Made by a program: the position numbers and the translations under genes. Source: Cycas panzhihuaensis (taxonomy: Eukaryota; Cycadophyta). Taken from it: DNA of 64,000 nucleotides. The notes under the pieces are model-generated. The model was not told where the DNA came from and made no database searches. It worked only from the letters and a program-made list of their open reading frames with translations. Shown piece after piece: positions 30,612 to 42,529 of this stretch (the first letter of the stretch is position 1; each line of letters opens with the position of its first letter). The stretch lies in the NCBI GenBank assembly GCA_023213395.1, contig CM041465.1, forward strand, positions 73,787,741 through 73,851,740, written 5' to 3'.

Positions 30612-32970
30612 GACACGTTGGACGAAATCCATGGCGTGACTATCTTTTCAGCTAGACCTTTAGTCTGGTTACTACCAAATCCCAATTGCCCCAGCAGACT
30701 ACCATAAGACATCCTTGTTTATAGTGTCTTCCTAGACCACCATATCCAACACCTAGAAATTGTCCTTCAAATACTACAAAACCACCAACTCTATGCAAAA
30801 TTATCTAAGCGCGAGTTTGGGGAATCTAAACTCATATACTTGAGGCATATCATCTCAACAGAAGGGGTACATGTGGACCCCGATAAAATATCAGTCATCA
30901 TGACTTGGCCAACACCCACCACCTTTATCCAACTACAAGCATTCCTTGGGCTCACAAGATTCTACTGGCAGTTTGTGCGTAACTACGCCACCCTCACAGC
31001 CCCCTTAACCAACCTCCTTCGTAAAGATGCCTTTCAATGGTCTCTAGAAGTTGATACTGCCCTTTTCTCACCTTAAAGTTGTAATGACCTCCACCCTAGT
31101 CCTCATCACTCCTCACTTCAACCGGCCTTTCCAACTTGAATGTGATGCCTCAGGATTCAGACTAGGTGCAGTCCTGTTGCAAGACTATCATCCCATTGCA
31201 TTCGAGAGCCAAAAACCAAAAATTAAAAGAGCATGAGCTCCGTCTCTCTACATACTAGAAGGAGATGAAAGTTATTCTTCATGCCATTGATAAGTGGCAA
31301 CAATACCTCTTAGGCTCCAAATTCACTATTCTCACAGATCATCATAGCCTCCATAATCTGTTAGATCAACCAGTCTTATTAGAAGAACAAGCTAAGTTGG
31401 TTCACCGTCTACAAGTCTTTGACTTTATAATATCATATAAAAAAGGTAAAGATAATATAGTCGCAAATGCCCTTTCATGTCTCCACCCTGACAACAGTAT
31501 CCCCAACCCGAGCCACCATGCCATAAGCAAACCCTAACCTCTTTGGCTTGATGAACTATGGGTTAAAAACTAGGCCTAGCCTAACTACCCTAACTGGAGT
31601 AAAAAAGTTTTCACCCACAAAGGTTGGTCAACCTTTAATAACCATCTACTCTATCAAAATCACATATTTGTCCACCCATCCTCCTCATTCATACCCAGAA
31701 TCCTAATGGAATACCACTCTTCTCCTCTTGGAGGCCACTCAGGGTTTGATAAAACTTATTGTCGAATCCGCGCAGATTTCTTTTGGCCCCATATGAAAAC
31801 TACAATATTCACTTTCGTATTAGAATGTGACACATGTCAATGAAATAAAACCAATACTAAAGCCCTTCCTGGACTTCTCCAACCGCTAAACATTCCTCAA
31901 GGCAAGTGGCAGGATATTGCTATGGACTTTATCATGGGTTTACCTCCATCTGCTGGGTTTGACTCCATTTGGGTAATCATTGACCAATTAACTAAGTACT
32001 CACACTTTCTCCATGTTCACACCTCATATACATCCTCTCGCCTCACCAACCTATATGTCCAATTCATATTTCGCCTTCACGGCTTCCCTTCATCAATCGC
32101 TTGCGATTGAGACCCCAAGTTCACCAGTTTTTTTTGGCAAGAACTCTTCAAGGCTGTTAGAACCTCATTTAACATGAGTTCTGCCTACCACTAGCAAACA
32201 GATGGCCAATCCGAGGTCCTGAACAAAACTTTAGAAACTTATCTATGCTGCTTTGCCTCTGAACACCAAGCTAAGTGGACCTCCTGGCTCTCCCTGGCAG
32301 AGTACTGGTATAACTCCTCTCACCATTCTGCTATCGGTATGTCCCCTTTTATATCCCTCTATGGTTACCACCCCCCTTCCCACCATACCTTAGCCACAAA
32401 CTTTTGAACGACTTCTATACAACAAAAACTTCAAGAGATGGACCTAATCATCCATACCCTTCGACAAAATATGGTCGCTGCTCGAAATCAAATGAAACAA
32501 CTTGCTGACCGCCACCGATCTAATCGATCGATTGACATTGGAGATCTAGTATTCCTCTGCCTCCAACCCTACAAGCAATAGTCTCTTAAGTCACATAAAG
32601 GGCATATCTAAGCCCCCTGTTACTATGGCCCTTATAAAGTCCTCCATAAAATCGGTGAAGTTGCCTACGCCCTTGAACTCCCCCCGAACACCAATATCCA
32701 TAACATTTTTCATGTTTCTTGCCTAAATAAATACATTGGAACTAAAGTTACACCCCACACCACCCTATCCATTCTCTCGAAGGAGGAGCAAACTCTTACA
32801 ATTCCACCAGATAAAATCCTTGCTAGCTGCCAGTGCCACCTCCAGAATCGCACTATTTCTGAGCACTTGGTACAATGGGTCGGTTGTGATGCAGATGAAG
32901 CAACGTGGGAATCTGACAAGTTCATCCAACAATATCCTCATCTCCAACGCTACGAGGACTCAGCATCTTA
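30612..32970 (+). pseudogene. Gypsy C Pol continuation (reverse transcriptase end, RNase H, integrase, chromodomain)
   Basis: Resumes at the GACAC duplication with TLDEIHG. Compared with F, about 130 bp is missing near 30710, which removes the MPFGL and catalytic xxDD segment. It then has ISTEGVHVDPDKISVIMTW (30840s), RNase H (LECDASGFRLGAVLLQDY, ILTDHHSLHNLL), and integrase with HHCC (HSSPLGGHSGFDKT; CDTCQ) and MDFIMGLPPSAGFD. The end is a chromodomain (EHLVQWVGCDADEATWES, 32850-32915), which targets integration to chromatin in this clade. Several stops and frameshifts. Confidence 0.88.
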
Positions 32971-32986
32971 GAGGGGGTACCTTTAA

Positions 32987-33162
32987 TGTAACCCCACCTT
33001 TTCCAAGCACTAGCAAGCAGGAGTTACCAAAAGGTTAAGGATTGATGTTAGCTATTAAGATTTGTGAATGGACTGCTAAGTTGTCTAATAAGATGCAAGG
33101 TCACTAGGGCCACCAATAATATCATAAGGAAGAAAACCCTCGTATGCTTATTTAAAGGGTCG
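32987..33162 (+). repeat. Gypsy C 3' LTR, truncated
   Basis: TGTAACCCCACC follows the purine tract AGAGGGGGT (32970-32978). It matches the first about 180 bp of 9069-9400 and stops abruptly after TTTAAAGGGTCG, where sequence from the leader of F takes over. Confidence 0.85.
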
Positions 33163-33707
33163 TGCAAAGAAACTGAGTTTGTTGAATTGTTATTGTACAT
33201 TTGTAATTGAAAATGCGAACCTACCAAGAGAAGGCCATAACTTCATCAATACTTATCAGAATAAAAAATGGCCTGAACCGTTGCACTTGCCATTAAAAAA
33301 GTCCATGACCAAAAATTTTATAGTTAAAATTCATACATCTCATTTCAATCAGCACATTGCACTCATCAATTTGCTCTAGGTCAATTTTTATAGTCCGTTT
33401 TTTGGTATAGTGGCACCTAGGTCGCTGTTGGGCCCCGCCACCAAATTTTATCCCTTCAACTCACCTATCCTGTTTTGACGAACTCTTTATGCTCATCCAA
33501 GTGCACTAGGTGATTTTGTTCCTGAAAATTTGGGGTCAATAGGCTATAAACACCTCAAGCCCCTTCCTTATCCCTTTTATCCCTTCTGTATCCCATTTTT
33601 CCCTATTTCTTAAAAGCTCATTCTTTCTTGCTATTCCCCATTTCGTGCATTCCCCCTTCTTTCTGCTGAGTCTTGCTTCTCTAAAGCCCATTCATTCTAT
33701 ATTCCCA

Positions 33708-34490
33708 ATGGCACGATCACAAGGCGAAAGGATCTCTTCACTGGAAACTGAGCTTGAAGCTTTTCAGCAAGAGATGAAGGCAGAGTTAGCCAATCTTCCT
33801 TCTAAGGCAGATCTAGCCAACCTTCCTTCAAAGACAAATCTCTCAACACTAGTCACTCAAATAATGAAGTCCAACTCCAACAACATAGGAACTTCAAATA
33901 TAATGGCCCACTCTCCTTCTCCTCACCTTTCGCAAGGAAGTAATGCACCCCGGGGAAGCCATCCACACAGGCAGTAGTGGTCCCACCACAAAATCAACAT
34001 CCCAACTTTTGATCTTGAGTTGAATAAGGAGTGCACTTACAGCTAGATCAGTAAATTAGAATCCTATTTCACTCTCAATCCCATGACCGAAGAAGACTAG
34101 CTACTATATGCCTCCATCAACATGGATGAAAAAGCTCATCATTGGTTCAATTGGTGGAAAAAAGAATAATATTCAAATCAAACATGGTCACACTTCACAA
34201 ATTATTTCTTTGAGCAATATGAGGACACTTTGAGCCAATCATTTTTTACTCAGTTGACATGGCTCAAACAAATATCATCAGTAGAGGTCTTCATAGATGA
34301 ATTCCAAGCACTATACAATCGGTTCCCTCAAAGCCAAGGCCTGGATAAACAAACCTTGATAGACATTTATGTGATAAGTCTCCATGACCATATTCAGATG
34401 CACCTTAAGACTATCTATCAACTCTCTCAAGGAAGTGATCAAAAGGGCTCGAACAGTAGAGGCAAAATTTGTGCCTAAACGACCATTACC
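33708..34490 (+). pseudogene. Gypsy F Gag
   Basis: ATG at 33708 (MARSQGERISSLETELEAF) opens a coiled-coil with an internal repeat (LANLPSKADLANLPSKTNL), open to 33977. Stops follow, then the capsid with EKAHHWFNWWKKE, FTNYFFEQYEDT, VFIDEFQALYNRFPQ and LIDIYVISLHDHIQM. Homologous to the Gag of C; broken by several stops. Confidence 0.82.
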
Positions 34491-34699
34491 CACTCGACGG
34501 GACAACCCATGGTTCTCATAATCTTGCCAGTCTGACTTCCAATGGCCTCAACCCTAGTTTGATGATGTAGCTCGACCACAGACCGATTTTTAATTCCCTT
34601 GACCATGACTTGATGATGCAGCTCACCCTATAATAGATCAACAAGCTAAAGAATCCTAACCAAAAACAGCCCAAATATCACAAGCTGAAGCACAACGTC

Positions 34700-37600
34700 A
34701 AATAGAGGTCGGCCTATGTGTTCAGTGCTCAGAAAAGTGGACTGTCAAACATGGTTGCATTTGCAAAGCAAGGCCTATGGTCTTTTCTATCGACCCCACC
34801 CTGTCCCCTGATGAACATTTAGATTTTGATTCTGAGCATGAAGTTGATGCCGACTTCATGGAAGATCCCACACCTAAAACTCAACCTAAAGTATCCCTCT
34901 TTATCCCTCTCAATTGTAGCCTCCTCCTCTTGTCCTGAACACTTACGAGTCAAGGGCATCCTCCACAAAACTCCAATGTCAATCCTAATTGCAGGTGGCA
35001 CATACCTGAACTTTATTGACATCTCATTGGCCTAACAACTCAACCTTTACATTGTCCCCAAGACTGGCTTCACCTGTTCCCTACCAAGGCACCAAAAGCT
35101 CCACTATGCTGGTGTCATAAAAAACATACACATCCAGAGCAGCACCTACCTCCTAATCTCAAACTTTTATGCACTATCAATAGGAGGATCTAACACTATA
35201 TTAGGAATTGAATGGTTGCAAACCTTAGGGACTTATAGTACCAACAACTCCCCAACCAATCCCTTCATATTATTCAAGGACCAAATGGGTCAAACACACA
35301 AACTCTATGGGTTGTAGTCCCCACCAAACCAATTGGTTTCACCAGGTCATATGAAACGACACCTGCAATCCAACCTTGGTTATATCATCCACCTTAATAA
35401 CATTCAAGTCGACCCTCAAATCCACCCATGCATCTAGGATATCATTACCAAATATGAGCAAGTATTTTCTCTCCTTTCCGCTACTACTCCCCCCGACCGT
35501 GGTTTCTTCCACACTATCGACCTCCAATCTAATCACAACCCAATTAGCCTGCCCCCATATAGAAATTCCTACTTCCAAAGAAATGAAATTGAGAAAATTA
35601 CTACTAAACTGATGAATATGGGAATAATCCAATCCAACAAAAGCCCATATGGAGCCCCAATAGTCTTAGTTAAGAAGAAAGATGACTTTTTCTACCTTTG
35701 TGTGGATTATAGGGAACTTAACAAGATTACCATTAAAAATAAGTTCCCCACTCCAAGGATAGATGATATGTTAGACGAAATCCATGAAGCCTTGATCTTC
35801 TCTAAGTTAGATTTATAATCTAGTTATTACCAAATCCTGATTGCTCCCAAGGACTACCATAAAACAATTTTTAGAACATATCATGGCCACTTCAAGTTCC
35901 ACATGATGCCCTTTGGCCTTTGTCACACACTTGCCACCTTCCAAGCACTCATGAATAGGATCTTTGGCCCCGACCTTCGAAACTTTGTTATCATCTTCTT
36001 TGACGATATCCTTATCTATAGTTCCTGCTTGGACCATCACATTTGCCATCTCAAGATCGTTCTCCAACTATTACATCAACCCCAATTATATGCCAAACTT
36101 TCTAAGTGCAAGTTCGGGAAAACAAAACTTCAATATTCGGGGCACATCATATCTTATAAAGGGGTACGAGTGGACCCAAATAAAATATCGGTCATCACTA
36201 CTTGGGCAACACCCACCAATCTTATACAACTGCAAGCTTTCCTTGATCTCATGGGGTTCTATCGTCATTTTATGCGATACTATAGCTACCTCACAGCCCC
36301 ACTAACCAACATACCCTACAAAGATTCCTTTCAATGGTCTTCAGAGGCCAAAGTTACCTTCGCCCATCTCAAGGTAGTCATGACCTCAACCTCAGTTCTC
36401 GTCACTCCTAATTTTACCCAACCATTCCAACTTGAATGTGATGCGTCAAGATTCAACCTAGGCGCAATTCTCATACAAGACTACCATTCCATCGCATTTG
36501 AAAGTCAAAAATAAAAGATCACAAACTCTAACTTTTTACATACCAAAAGGAAATGAGAGCCATCCTACATGCTATGGATAAGTGGCATCAATATCTCTTG
36601 GGGTCCAAATTTCTTATCCTTATAGACCACCGAAGCCTCCATAGCCTATTAGATCAGCCAACTCTGTCCGAAGAACAACCTAAATGAATTGATCGTTGTA
36701 GGCCTTTGACTTTACAATCTCTTATAAGAAATACAAAGATAGCATGGTTGCAGATGCCCTTTCTCGCTTGCACTCCAATTCTAGTACCACCAACCCCAAT
36801 CTACATGCTATATCAAAGCCCCACCCCATTTGGCTTGATGAATTGCATGATGCAAACCAAGCTCAGCCTGATTTCGCTAGCTGGAGTGAAAAAGCTCTCA
36901 GCCAAAAAGGTTGGTCATCCCACAACAACCATTTGTTATTTAGAAATTGCATCTTTGCACACCCACCTCCTCATTCATCTCTCGTATTTTAATAGAGTAC
37001 CACTCCACTTCCCTAGGGGGCCACTCAGGATTTGATAAAACCTATCAACATATTCATGCAAATTTCTTTTGGCCCCACGTGAAACCTACCATCCTTACCT
37101 TCATATTGGAGTGCGGCACTTATCAGTGAAACAAAGTGGATACAAAAGCCCTACCAGGTCTTCTACAACCACTGCACATCCCACAAGGCAAATGGCAGGA
37201 CATTGCCATGGATTTCATTACGGGCCTACCTACATCCGTTGCTTTTTACTTTATTTGGGTAGTCATTGATAGATTAACCAAGTATTTACACTTCATCCCA
37301 GTTCACACCTTGTATACATTGTCCCGTCTTGCTAACATGTACATCTAATTTATTTTTCGCCTTCATGGATTTCCCCCCACTACCGTTTGTGATCACGACC
37401 CCAAGTTCACTAGCTCTTTTTGGCAAGAACTATTTAGAGCCGTAGGAACCTCATTCAACATGAGTTCCACTTACCATACTCAAACATATGGTTAATCTGA
37501 GGACTTGAACCAAACTTTGGAAACATACCTCCATTGTTTCTCCTTAAAACACCAAGCTAAGTGGGCCTCCTGGCTATCCCTGGAAAAATATTGGTACAAC

Positions 37601-38240
37601 TCAACTTGCCACTCAGCCATTAGTATGTCCCCATTTTTGGCCTTATATTGTTATCACCCCCCATACCTTGGTGACCAATCTTCAAACTGCCTCAACTCAG
37701 CAAAAGCTTCAGGAGATGGACCAAATCCTCCATACCCTTTGGCAAAACCTAGCTACTACACGCAATTGCATGAAGCAACTTGTCGACCGCCACCAATCTG
37801 ATCAGTCATTTGACATTAGAGATCTCGTGTTCCTCCACCTCCAACCATATAAACAACAATCTCTCAAGTCCCATCAAGGCCATAAGTTAAGCCCACGTTA
37901 TTATGGTCCGCATAAAGTCCTCTGAAAGATTAATGAAGTTGCCTATGCCCTTGACCTTCCCCCAAACACCAATATCTATAATGTCTTCCATGTCTCCTGC
38001 CTGAAAAAAAGCCTAGGCAAAAAAGTCACTCCCCACACCACCCTACCCATTCTCAACGATGAACAACACCTCACAACCTCGCTAGATCGAATCCTTGCTA
38101 GTCGTCAACTCTGCCTTCGAAATCACACCATATCTGAGCATTTGGTATAGTGGTTCAATTATGATGTAGATAAAGCAACTTGGGAACCTAAAGAGTTTGT
38201 TCAACAACACCCTGATCTCCAACACTTTGGGGGCTTAACA
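34700..38240 (+). pseudogene. Gypsy F Pol with chromodomain
   Basis: Protease-like segment (34890-35220), reverse transcriptase (35612-36200: [47 protein letters not shown] and the catalytic FFDD), RNase H (36330-36780: LECDASRFNLGAILIQDY), integrase with HHCC (37010-37130), [13 protein letters not shown], the D2 region VCDHDPKFTSSFW, and a chromodomain (EHLV, stop, WFNYDVDKATWEP; about 38140-38195). Stops occur at 35816, 36512 and 36988 among others. Confidence 0.86.
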
Positions 38241-38257
38241 TCTCAGGGGGAAGGACC

Positions 38258-38590
38258 TGAAACATAAGTCCACCTTCTTAAGCGAAAGAAGCACTAGTAT
38301 GGAGAAACCATGAAGGGTTAAGTGTTGATGATAACTATTGTGTGTGGGCTGCTAAACCGTCTAATAATATATAAGGCCATTAGGCCCGCCAATGATATGT
38401 AAGGCTGTTAGGGCCACCAATAGGATTGTGGAAGAGAGACCCTCTTTTGTCTATTTATGAGTCAAAGATTACTTGTAACATATTGATTATTGTTTCCTTT
38501 TCTTAAGAGAATATACTCCAGTACACTTTCAGTGCTCTTTTGCTATCCATTATGCATGCTAATCTGTAATATTGGCCTCCAAAGCTAATA
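38258..38590 (+). repeat. Gypsy F 3' LTR
   Basis: TGAAACATAAGTCC follows the purine tract AGGGGGAAGG (38245-38254). It shares blocks with the C LTRs (AAGGGTTAAGTGTTGATG, CTAAACCGTCTAATAA, GGCCATTAGG) but is clearly diverged. The right end is approximate because there is no second copy to compare. Confidence 0.75.
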
Positions 38591-38624
38591 AAGGTGCTCT
38601 GTTTGTTCTTTCAACTCTTCCCCT

Positions 38625-39297
38625 TTCAAATCCACGAGGATAATTTTCATAAAGATACACTCCACAAAGAAACCATAACAATTAAAATCAAGCAAGAAGT
38701 CAAGAAGATTGGCAATGTTCTGTTGGTTCCAGGTTTGAAGAAAATTTTTCTTTCTATGTCACAATTAAGAAAGAAGAAACCTTGAGTAATATCCCATGAA
38801 GATGGAAAGTGCTATGTTCATGATATGAAAAAAGGGGGTGAGATCATTGTTGAAGGGATAGAAACTAATAACCTTTATAAATTAGTTTCTACTCCTATTG
38901 TCTTTTCTATAAAAACTTTTGTTGTTTAGAACAATAATAATAAAATCTAACATTCTCACTATGGACATATTGCAGATGATAGATTAAAAATGCTCAAAAG
39001 TCTTGCTATGGTTGATGGATTACTTACTAACTTTATAATAAACTCCTCTGTCTGCAAAAGTTGCATGTTAGGCAAGCAACACAGAATGCCATTTCAAGAA
39101 AATAATTGTAGAACAAAAGAAAAATTAGAATTGGTTCATAGTGATATATGTAGACCAATCACACCAAACTCTGTTAATGGTGCTAGTTATTTTCTCACAT
39201 TCATAGATGATTTCACCAGAAAAACTTGGGTATTTTTTATCTTTAGTAAACTAGAAGCTCTTGATTGCTTCAAAGAATTTAAAGCTCAAGTTGAGCT
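38625..39297 (+). pseudogene. Copia G pol, first part
   Basis: Ty1/Copia sequence joining the F LTR. It reads KKIGNVLLVPGLKK (protease to pre-integrase), HSHYGHIADDRLKML, VCKSCMLGKQHRMPF, LELVHSDICRPITP and FIDDFTRKTWVFF, and stops at KAQVEL where element H is inserted. The exact duplication GAGCT (39293-39297 and 54923-54927) proves that it continues at 54928. The gag half is missing. Confidence 0.87.
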
Positions 39298-39901
39298 TGT
39301 GCGTGCCTCGCTTCACATTTCCTAACATACAGAATTCATAGTGAAAAGAGAGACACAGAATTGGTGGAAACATCAATAACTAACTTTATTCATGACATAA
39401 AGGGCACTGCGTCTGGTCCTCTCACAACCAGACACATGCCTGAGCAATTACAACTTAGAGGACAGCCCACACAATGCGTGGGTTCCCGAATTTCGATCAA
39501 CTAGACGCTGCATACAATCAATGGATATGTTCTCATGTCTATTCTACTTCTTTATATGTAATTAATACATAGTTACATAACCGTTTTTTCATTTTGTCCT
39601 ATCTCTAACTAATCTGCCCGCTACCCATCTCTGCCCAAGCCGCCCTTGATCAGCCCGAGTTGCACTCAGGTGCGTTGGTTGCACTCCCGGCAGTCCTCAA
39701 TTGCAACCGCAATCCTCACTGTTGCAGTTGCAGTCCTCACTGCTCGCAGACCATCAGTAATTGCAGACCTCACGCTGTAAATCAGTAGAGAAGCAACAGA
39801 CCTTCTTTATGTACTTGATAGCAGCAACGGTCCTCCTTAGTTGCAGCAGCAGTCCTTATTATTACAGCCGCACCTCAAAATGGTTGTTCAGGCCACACAC
39901 A
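39298..39901 (-). repeat. Gypsy H 3' LTR (element orientation)
   Basis: TGTGCGTGCC to GGCCACACACA on the plus strand, matching 54296-54922. On the minus strand GGCTGGGGAGA (39901-39911) forms the polypurine tract just upstream. It has fewer 21-bp repeat units than the other LTR. Confidence 0.92.
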
Positions 39902-39967
39902 TCTCCCCAGCCACCTCTTTTGAACGAGTGACATACTCGTTCACAAAATTTCAAAATATCATTTTAC

Positions 39968-41632
39968 TCAATTCCTCCTTTGAGCTTCCCTAATCTTTGC
40001 CTTTTCCCTGTATATGTACTCCATATCAGGTCTTGTTATTTGAGCAGGTAATCTCAATCCGTTTCGATTCAAATATTCACATAACATGGCAACATCCTGC
40101 ATTGTATTTAGCAAAGCTAATGTCGGCTTTTCTCCAGAGTGCAGCTGCTCAATTTCTTGATTCAATTCACTGTTCACTCTCTCTGTCAGTTCCAACTGAT
40201 CTCTATAAGCGTTACGTTCCTTCCACAAGCTTTTACACTGTTCTGATTCTCCATCCGTCTTTATGATCCATGCTCCCAACCGATGATATACTTGCTGCAT
40301 GTCTGCTGGAATATACTTGTCAAACCTTATCTTGAACTCCTCCACTTGTGGCCCTACCTTATTTATATCGTCCACCCAATCCATTATGAATTTTTTCAAG
40401 GAGTCCAATTTTTCCTCAGTGATTTGATGAATCCTTTTCAAGGATTCTTCTGGCGGCCTTGCTCTGCTTTCTAGCTTCGTAACCAGTTGCCTGGTTATCT
40501 TTGCCAAGAATGATGTTCTCCAATTAGTCACATCCTGGGCATCGCATTCCATCGGATCCAACCCTTCCTCCAGAATTTCTTTATCTACATTGAACTCAAC
40601 CTCCGATGGCTGATTATTCAATTTTTCTATAATTTCTTTCTTTCTTCTTTCTTGTGCCAATCTTCTCATTTTCTGCCTTTGCACCTCATCCTCTATTATT
40701 GTTGCTTTCTCCAATATTTCTTCCCTTCCTTCCTCCTCCACCGGCTCTGTTTTGGGTACTTTTCCTACGTCTCCCTCTAAAGAACTGGCTCCTTTCTCCC
40801 CTTCTACTTTTTCCTTCCCTTTCCGGGTAATGTGTTGCTGCACTCCTGCTATCACATGTCTCATTTGATACAACTTTTGTATCCACTCCTGGACTTTGCC
40901 TTGCTCTTTTTCCCAATCTTTCTCACTGTCATCCGTCCAACAAGCTAACGGTGCTTGCTCCCTGTTTCCCTTAGGCATACTAATTTCTGAACACTGAAAC
41001 ATGAGCAACCCCTGCAAAATGGTTACATAATAAAAAGAAGCAGTTTTGTTAGATTCCAAAACTGTTTGCAAACTTAATTTTATTCTTTCCTTCACAAATT
41101 TTGCCTAATTTAGGACTTTCCCTTGGGCCACTTGATTAACCATCGTTCTTAAATTACTTGGCACGAATGTATTCTTTTAGTTAAGCACAATTTTAGTAAA
41201 AACAAAATGTGCTAAAAACCGCTTCTCAGGGGCTCGTATGCCTGCTATTCTAATGCCTGAAGTAGAGGCATCTTTGCTTTCTGCCCCAATTATCCTTGCT
41301 GCTTCCTCTCGAGATATCAAAGTATCTCTCTTAATTTCTTCACCTTCCTTCGGGAGTCCAGTAACTGCTGCTATCATTTCTTCTGAAACCTGTACCATTT
41401 CCAGGTATTCGGCCAATAACAGAATTGTTACTTGCAAAAATTTATCTGCATTGGGCAAAGTCGCCACCATTATAAACTTATGCAATCCTGCTTTAATGAT
41501 CAACTTTCTTCTTTCATCTTCTTCCTTCATGATTCGCCATTCTACGCGAATCCTAAAATCATCATTTTCTCTAATTAGCAGTGTTCTCGGCATTTTTTCC
41601 AACCATTCCTTGGACTGCAACTTAGTCCACAC
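39968..41632 (-). pseudogene. 3' accessory ORF of Gypsy H
   Basis: One minus-strand frame of 555 codons from ATG 41632 (MWTKLQSKEWLEKMPR) to the stop at 39968, with two internal stops (TAA at 41179-41177 and a TAG near 41111) and no frameshift. The N-terminal part (KLIIKAGLHKFIMVATLP, MIAAVTGLPKEGEE, then RIAGIRAPEKRF and KFVKERIKLSLQT) is homologous in order and spacing to the D 3' ORF. The C-terminal 375 codons are charged and helical: an E/K-rich linker, a W-rich patch (NWRTSFLAKITRQL), and long coiled-coil stretches ending in EKAKIREAQRRN. No signal peptide or membrane helix. The length greatly exceeds the D version, mainly through the coiled-coil part. Function unknown. Confidence 0.72.
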
Positions 41633-42529
41633 TTACAAATGTTTTCTTGTCAGCTGCAATGCCGTTTCGTCACCACTAGTTCCTTACTGTTGCAACTTTG
41701 AATCGTTCCATCACTACTGATTTCTTGTCAGTGCAACTTGAATCATTCCGTCACTGCTGGTTGCTTGCCGCTGCAACTTTGAATCATTCCATCACTGTTG
41801 GTTGCTTGCCGCTATAACTCGCACTTTTATGTCGCATATACTGCAACTTAATCGCTTCTCTGTCTACCTCAGGCGTATCTTCCTATCGTTCCACCGTCGT
41901 TGTTTCCCTGCTACACAGCGACTGCAATTTCTTCTGTAATTCGTCCTTACCTTCAAGTAGAACTAACTGTTCTACCTGTCTGCTGCAATCTTTACTTCCT
42001 TTCCATGCTGCTACAACACAAGTGGTGCTGTGATTATACTCTTATTCCACCTCGAATGCAACCACCTATCTTAGTGCCATAACTGCGTCCTGGATTCTAT
42101 AGGCTGCTGTCTTGTCCCCCGCCGCTGTTTTCCCATGTAAAGCTATTTCATAACTCCTCATATTCGTGCGCCGTACTTACACTAGACTTCATCATATCTA
42201 GGTAGTTATTGTGGGTCGTTACATATCACATCCGCGCTTCCGTTGATTGTCCGCACTTCATCATTATCCACGTCTTTCTATGTCCACGTCCCTCAATCAT
42301 TCATTATCAAATTATGTTGACATATGTGCATCAATTCATGATATCTATAACCACGTCGCACCTCCTTATGCGCATCCATAGCCTTACTTTATGTTCACAT
42401 CATTCCATTTTCAACCAGTAATCATTACTGGTCAAATTAATCTTTGAAGCTTGTAACACCTTTACTAAGGATATTTGCCCCTTAGTTAATGATGTTCTCA
42501 CTTTTTTTTTCTTTTTTTTAATAATCAAA
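41633..42529 (-). other. Gypsy H pol-to-ORF spacer with tandem repeats
   Basis: A 0.9-kb non-coding stretch between integrase and the 3' ORF, in the same relative place as the repeat spacer of D. It contains four degenerate units of about 41 bp starting at 41655, 41691, 41732 and 41772 (core TGCAACTTTGAATCATTCC...TGGTTGCTTGCCGC) and many loose TGCAAC motifs. Confidence 0.75.
41655..41812 (-). repeat. About 41-bp tandem repeats in H spacer
   Basis: Four units of 36, 41, 40 and 41 bp. The last two are almost identical and the first is the most diverged, so the array grew from one side. Confidence 0.7.

Larger units (their letters stand above)
9069..33162 (+). mobile_element. Ty3/Gypsy chromovirus C, interrupted by D and E
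   Basis: Segments on the plus strand: LTR and leader (9069-9767), leader, gag, protease and start of reverse transcriptase (20650-23691), rest of pol with a C-terminal chromodomain (30612-32970), and a partial LTR (32987-33162). About 6.3 kb remains once D (9768-20649) and E (23692-30611) are removed. Both insertions are flanked by 5-bp duplications, and the protein reads across the E junction, which proves continuity. The order protease, reverse transcriptase, RNase H, integrase, chromodomain is that of chromoviruses of the Tekay/Del kind; the exact clade is inferred. Confidence 0.88.
33163..38590 (+). mobile_element. Ty3/Gypsy chromovirus F, 5'-truncated relative of C
   Basis: Leader (33163-33707), gag, pol and a 3' LTR. 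It is homologous to C all along, including the leader motif before gag and the chromodomain. It lacks a 5' LTR and primer-binding site and abuts the truncated LTR of C at 33162/33163. It keeps the reverse-transcriptase catalytic segment that C has lost. Confidence 0.85.

Noticed and set aside
41238-41720. 160-codon plus-strand open frame
   Set aside because: It is the antisense shadow of the 3' ORF of element H, whose minus-strand frame is much longer and has a homologue in D.
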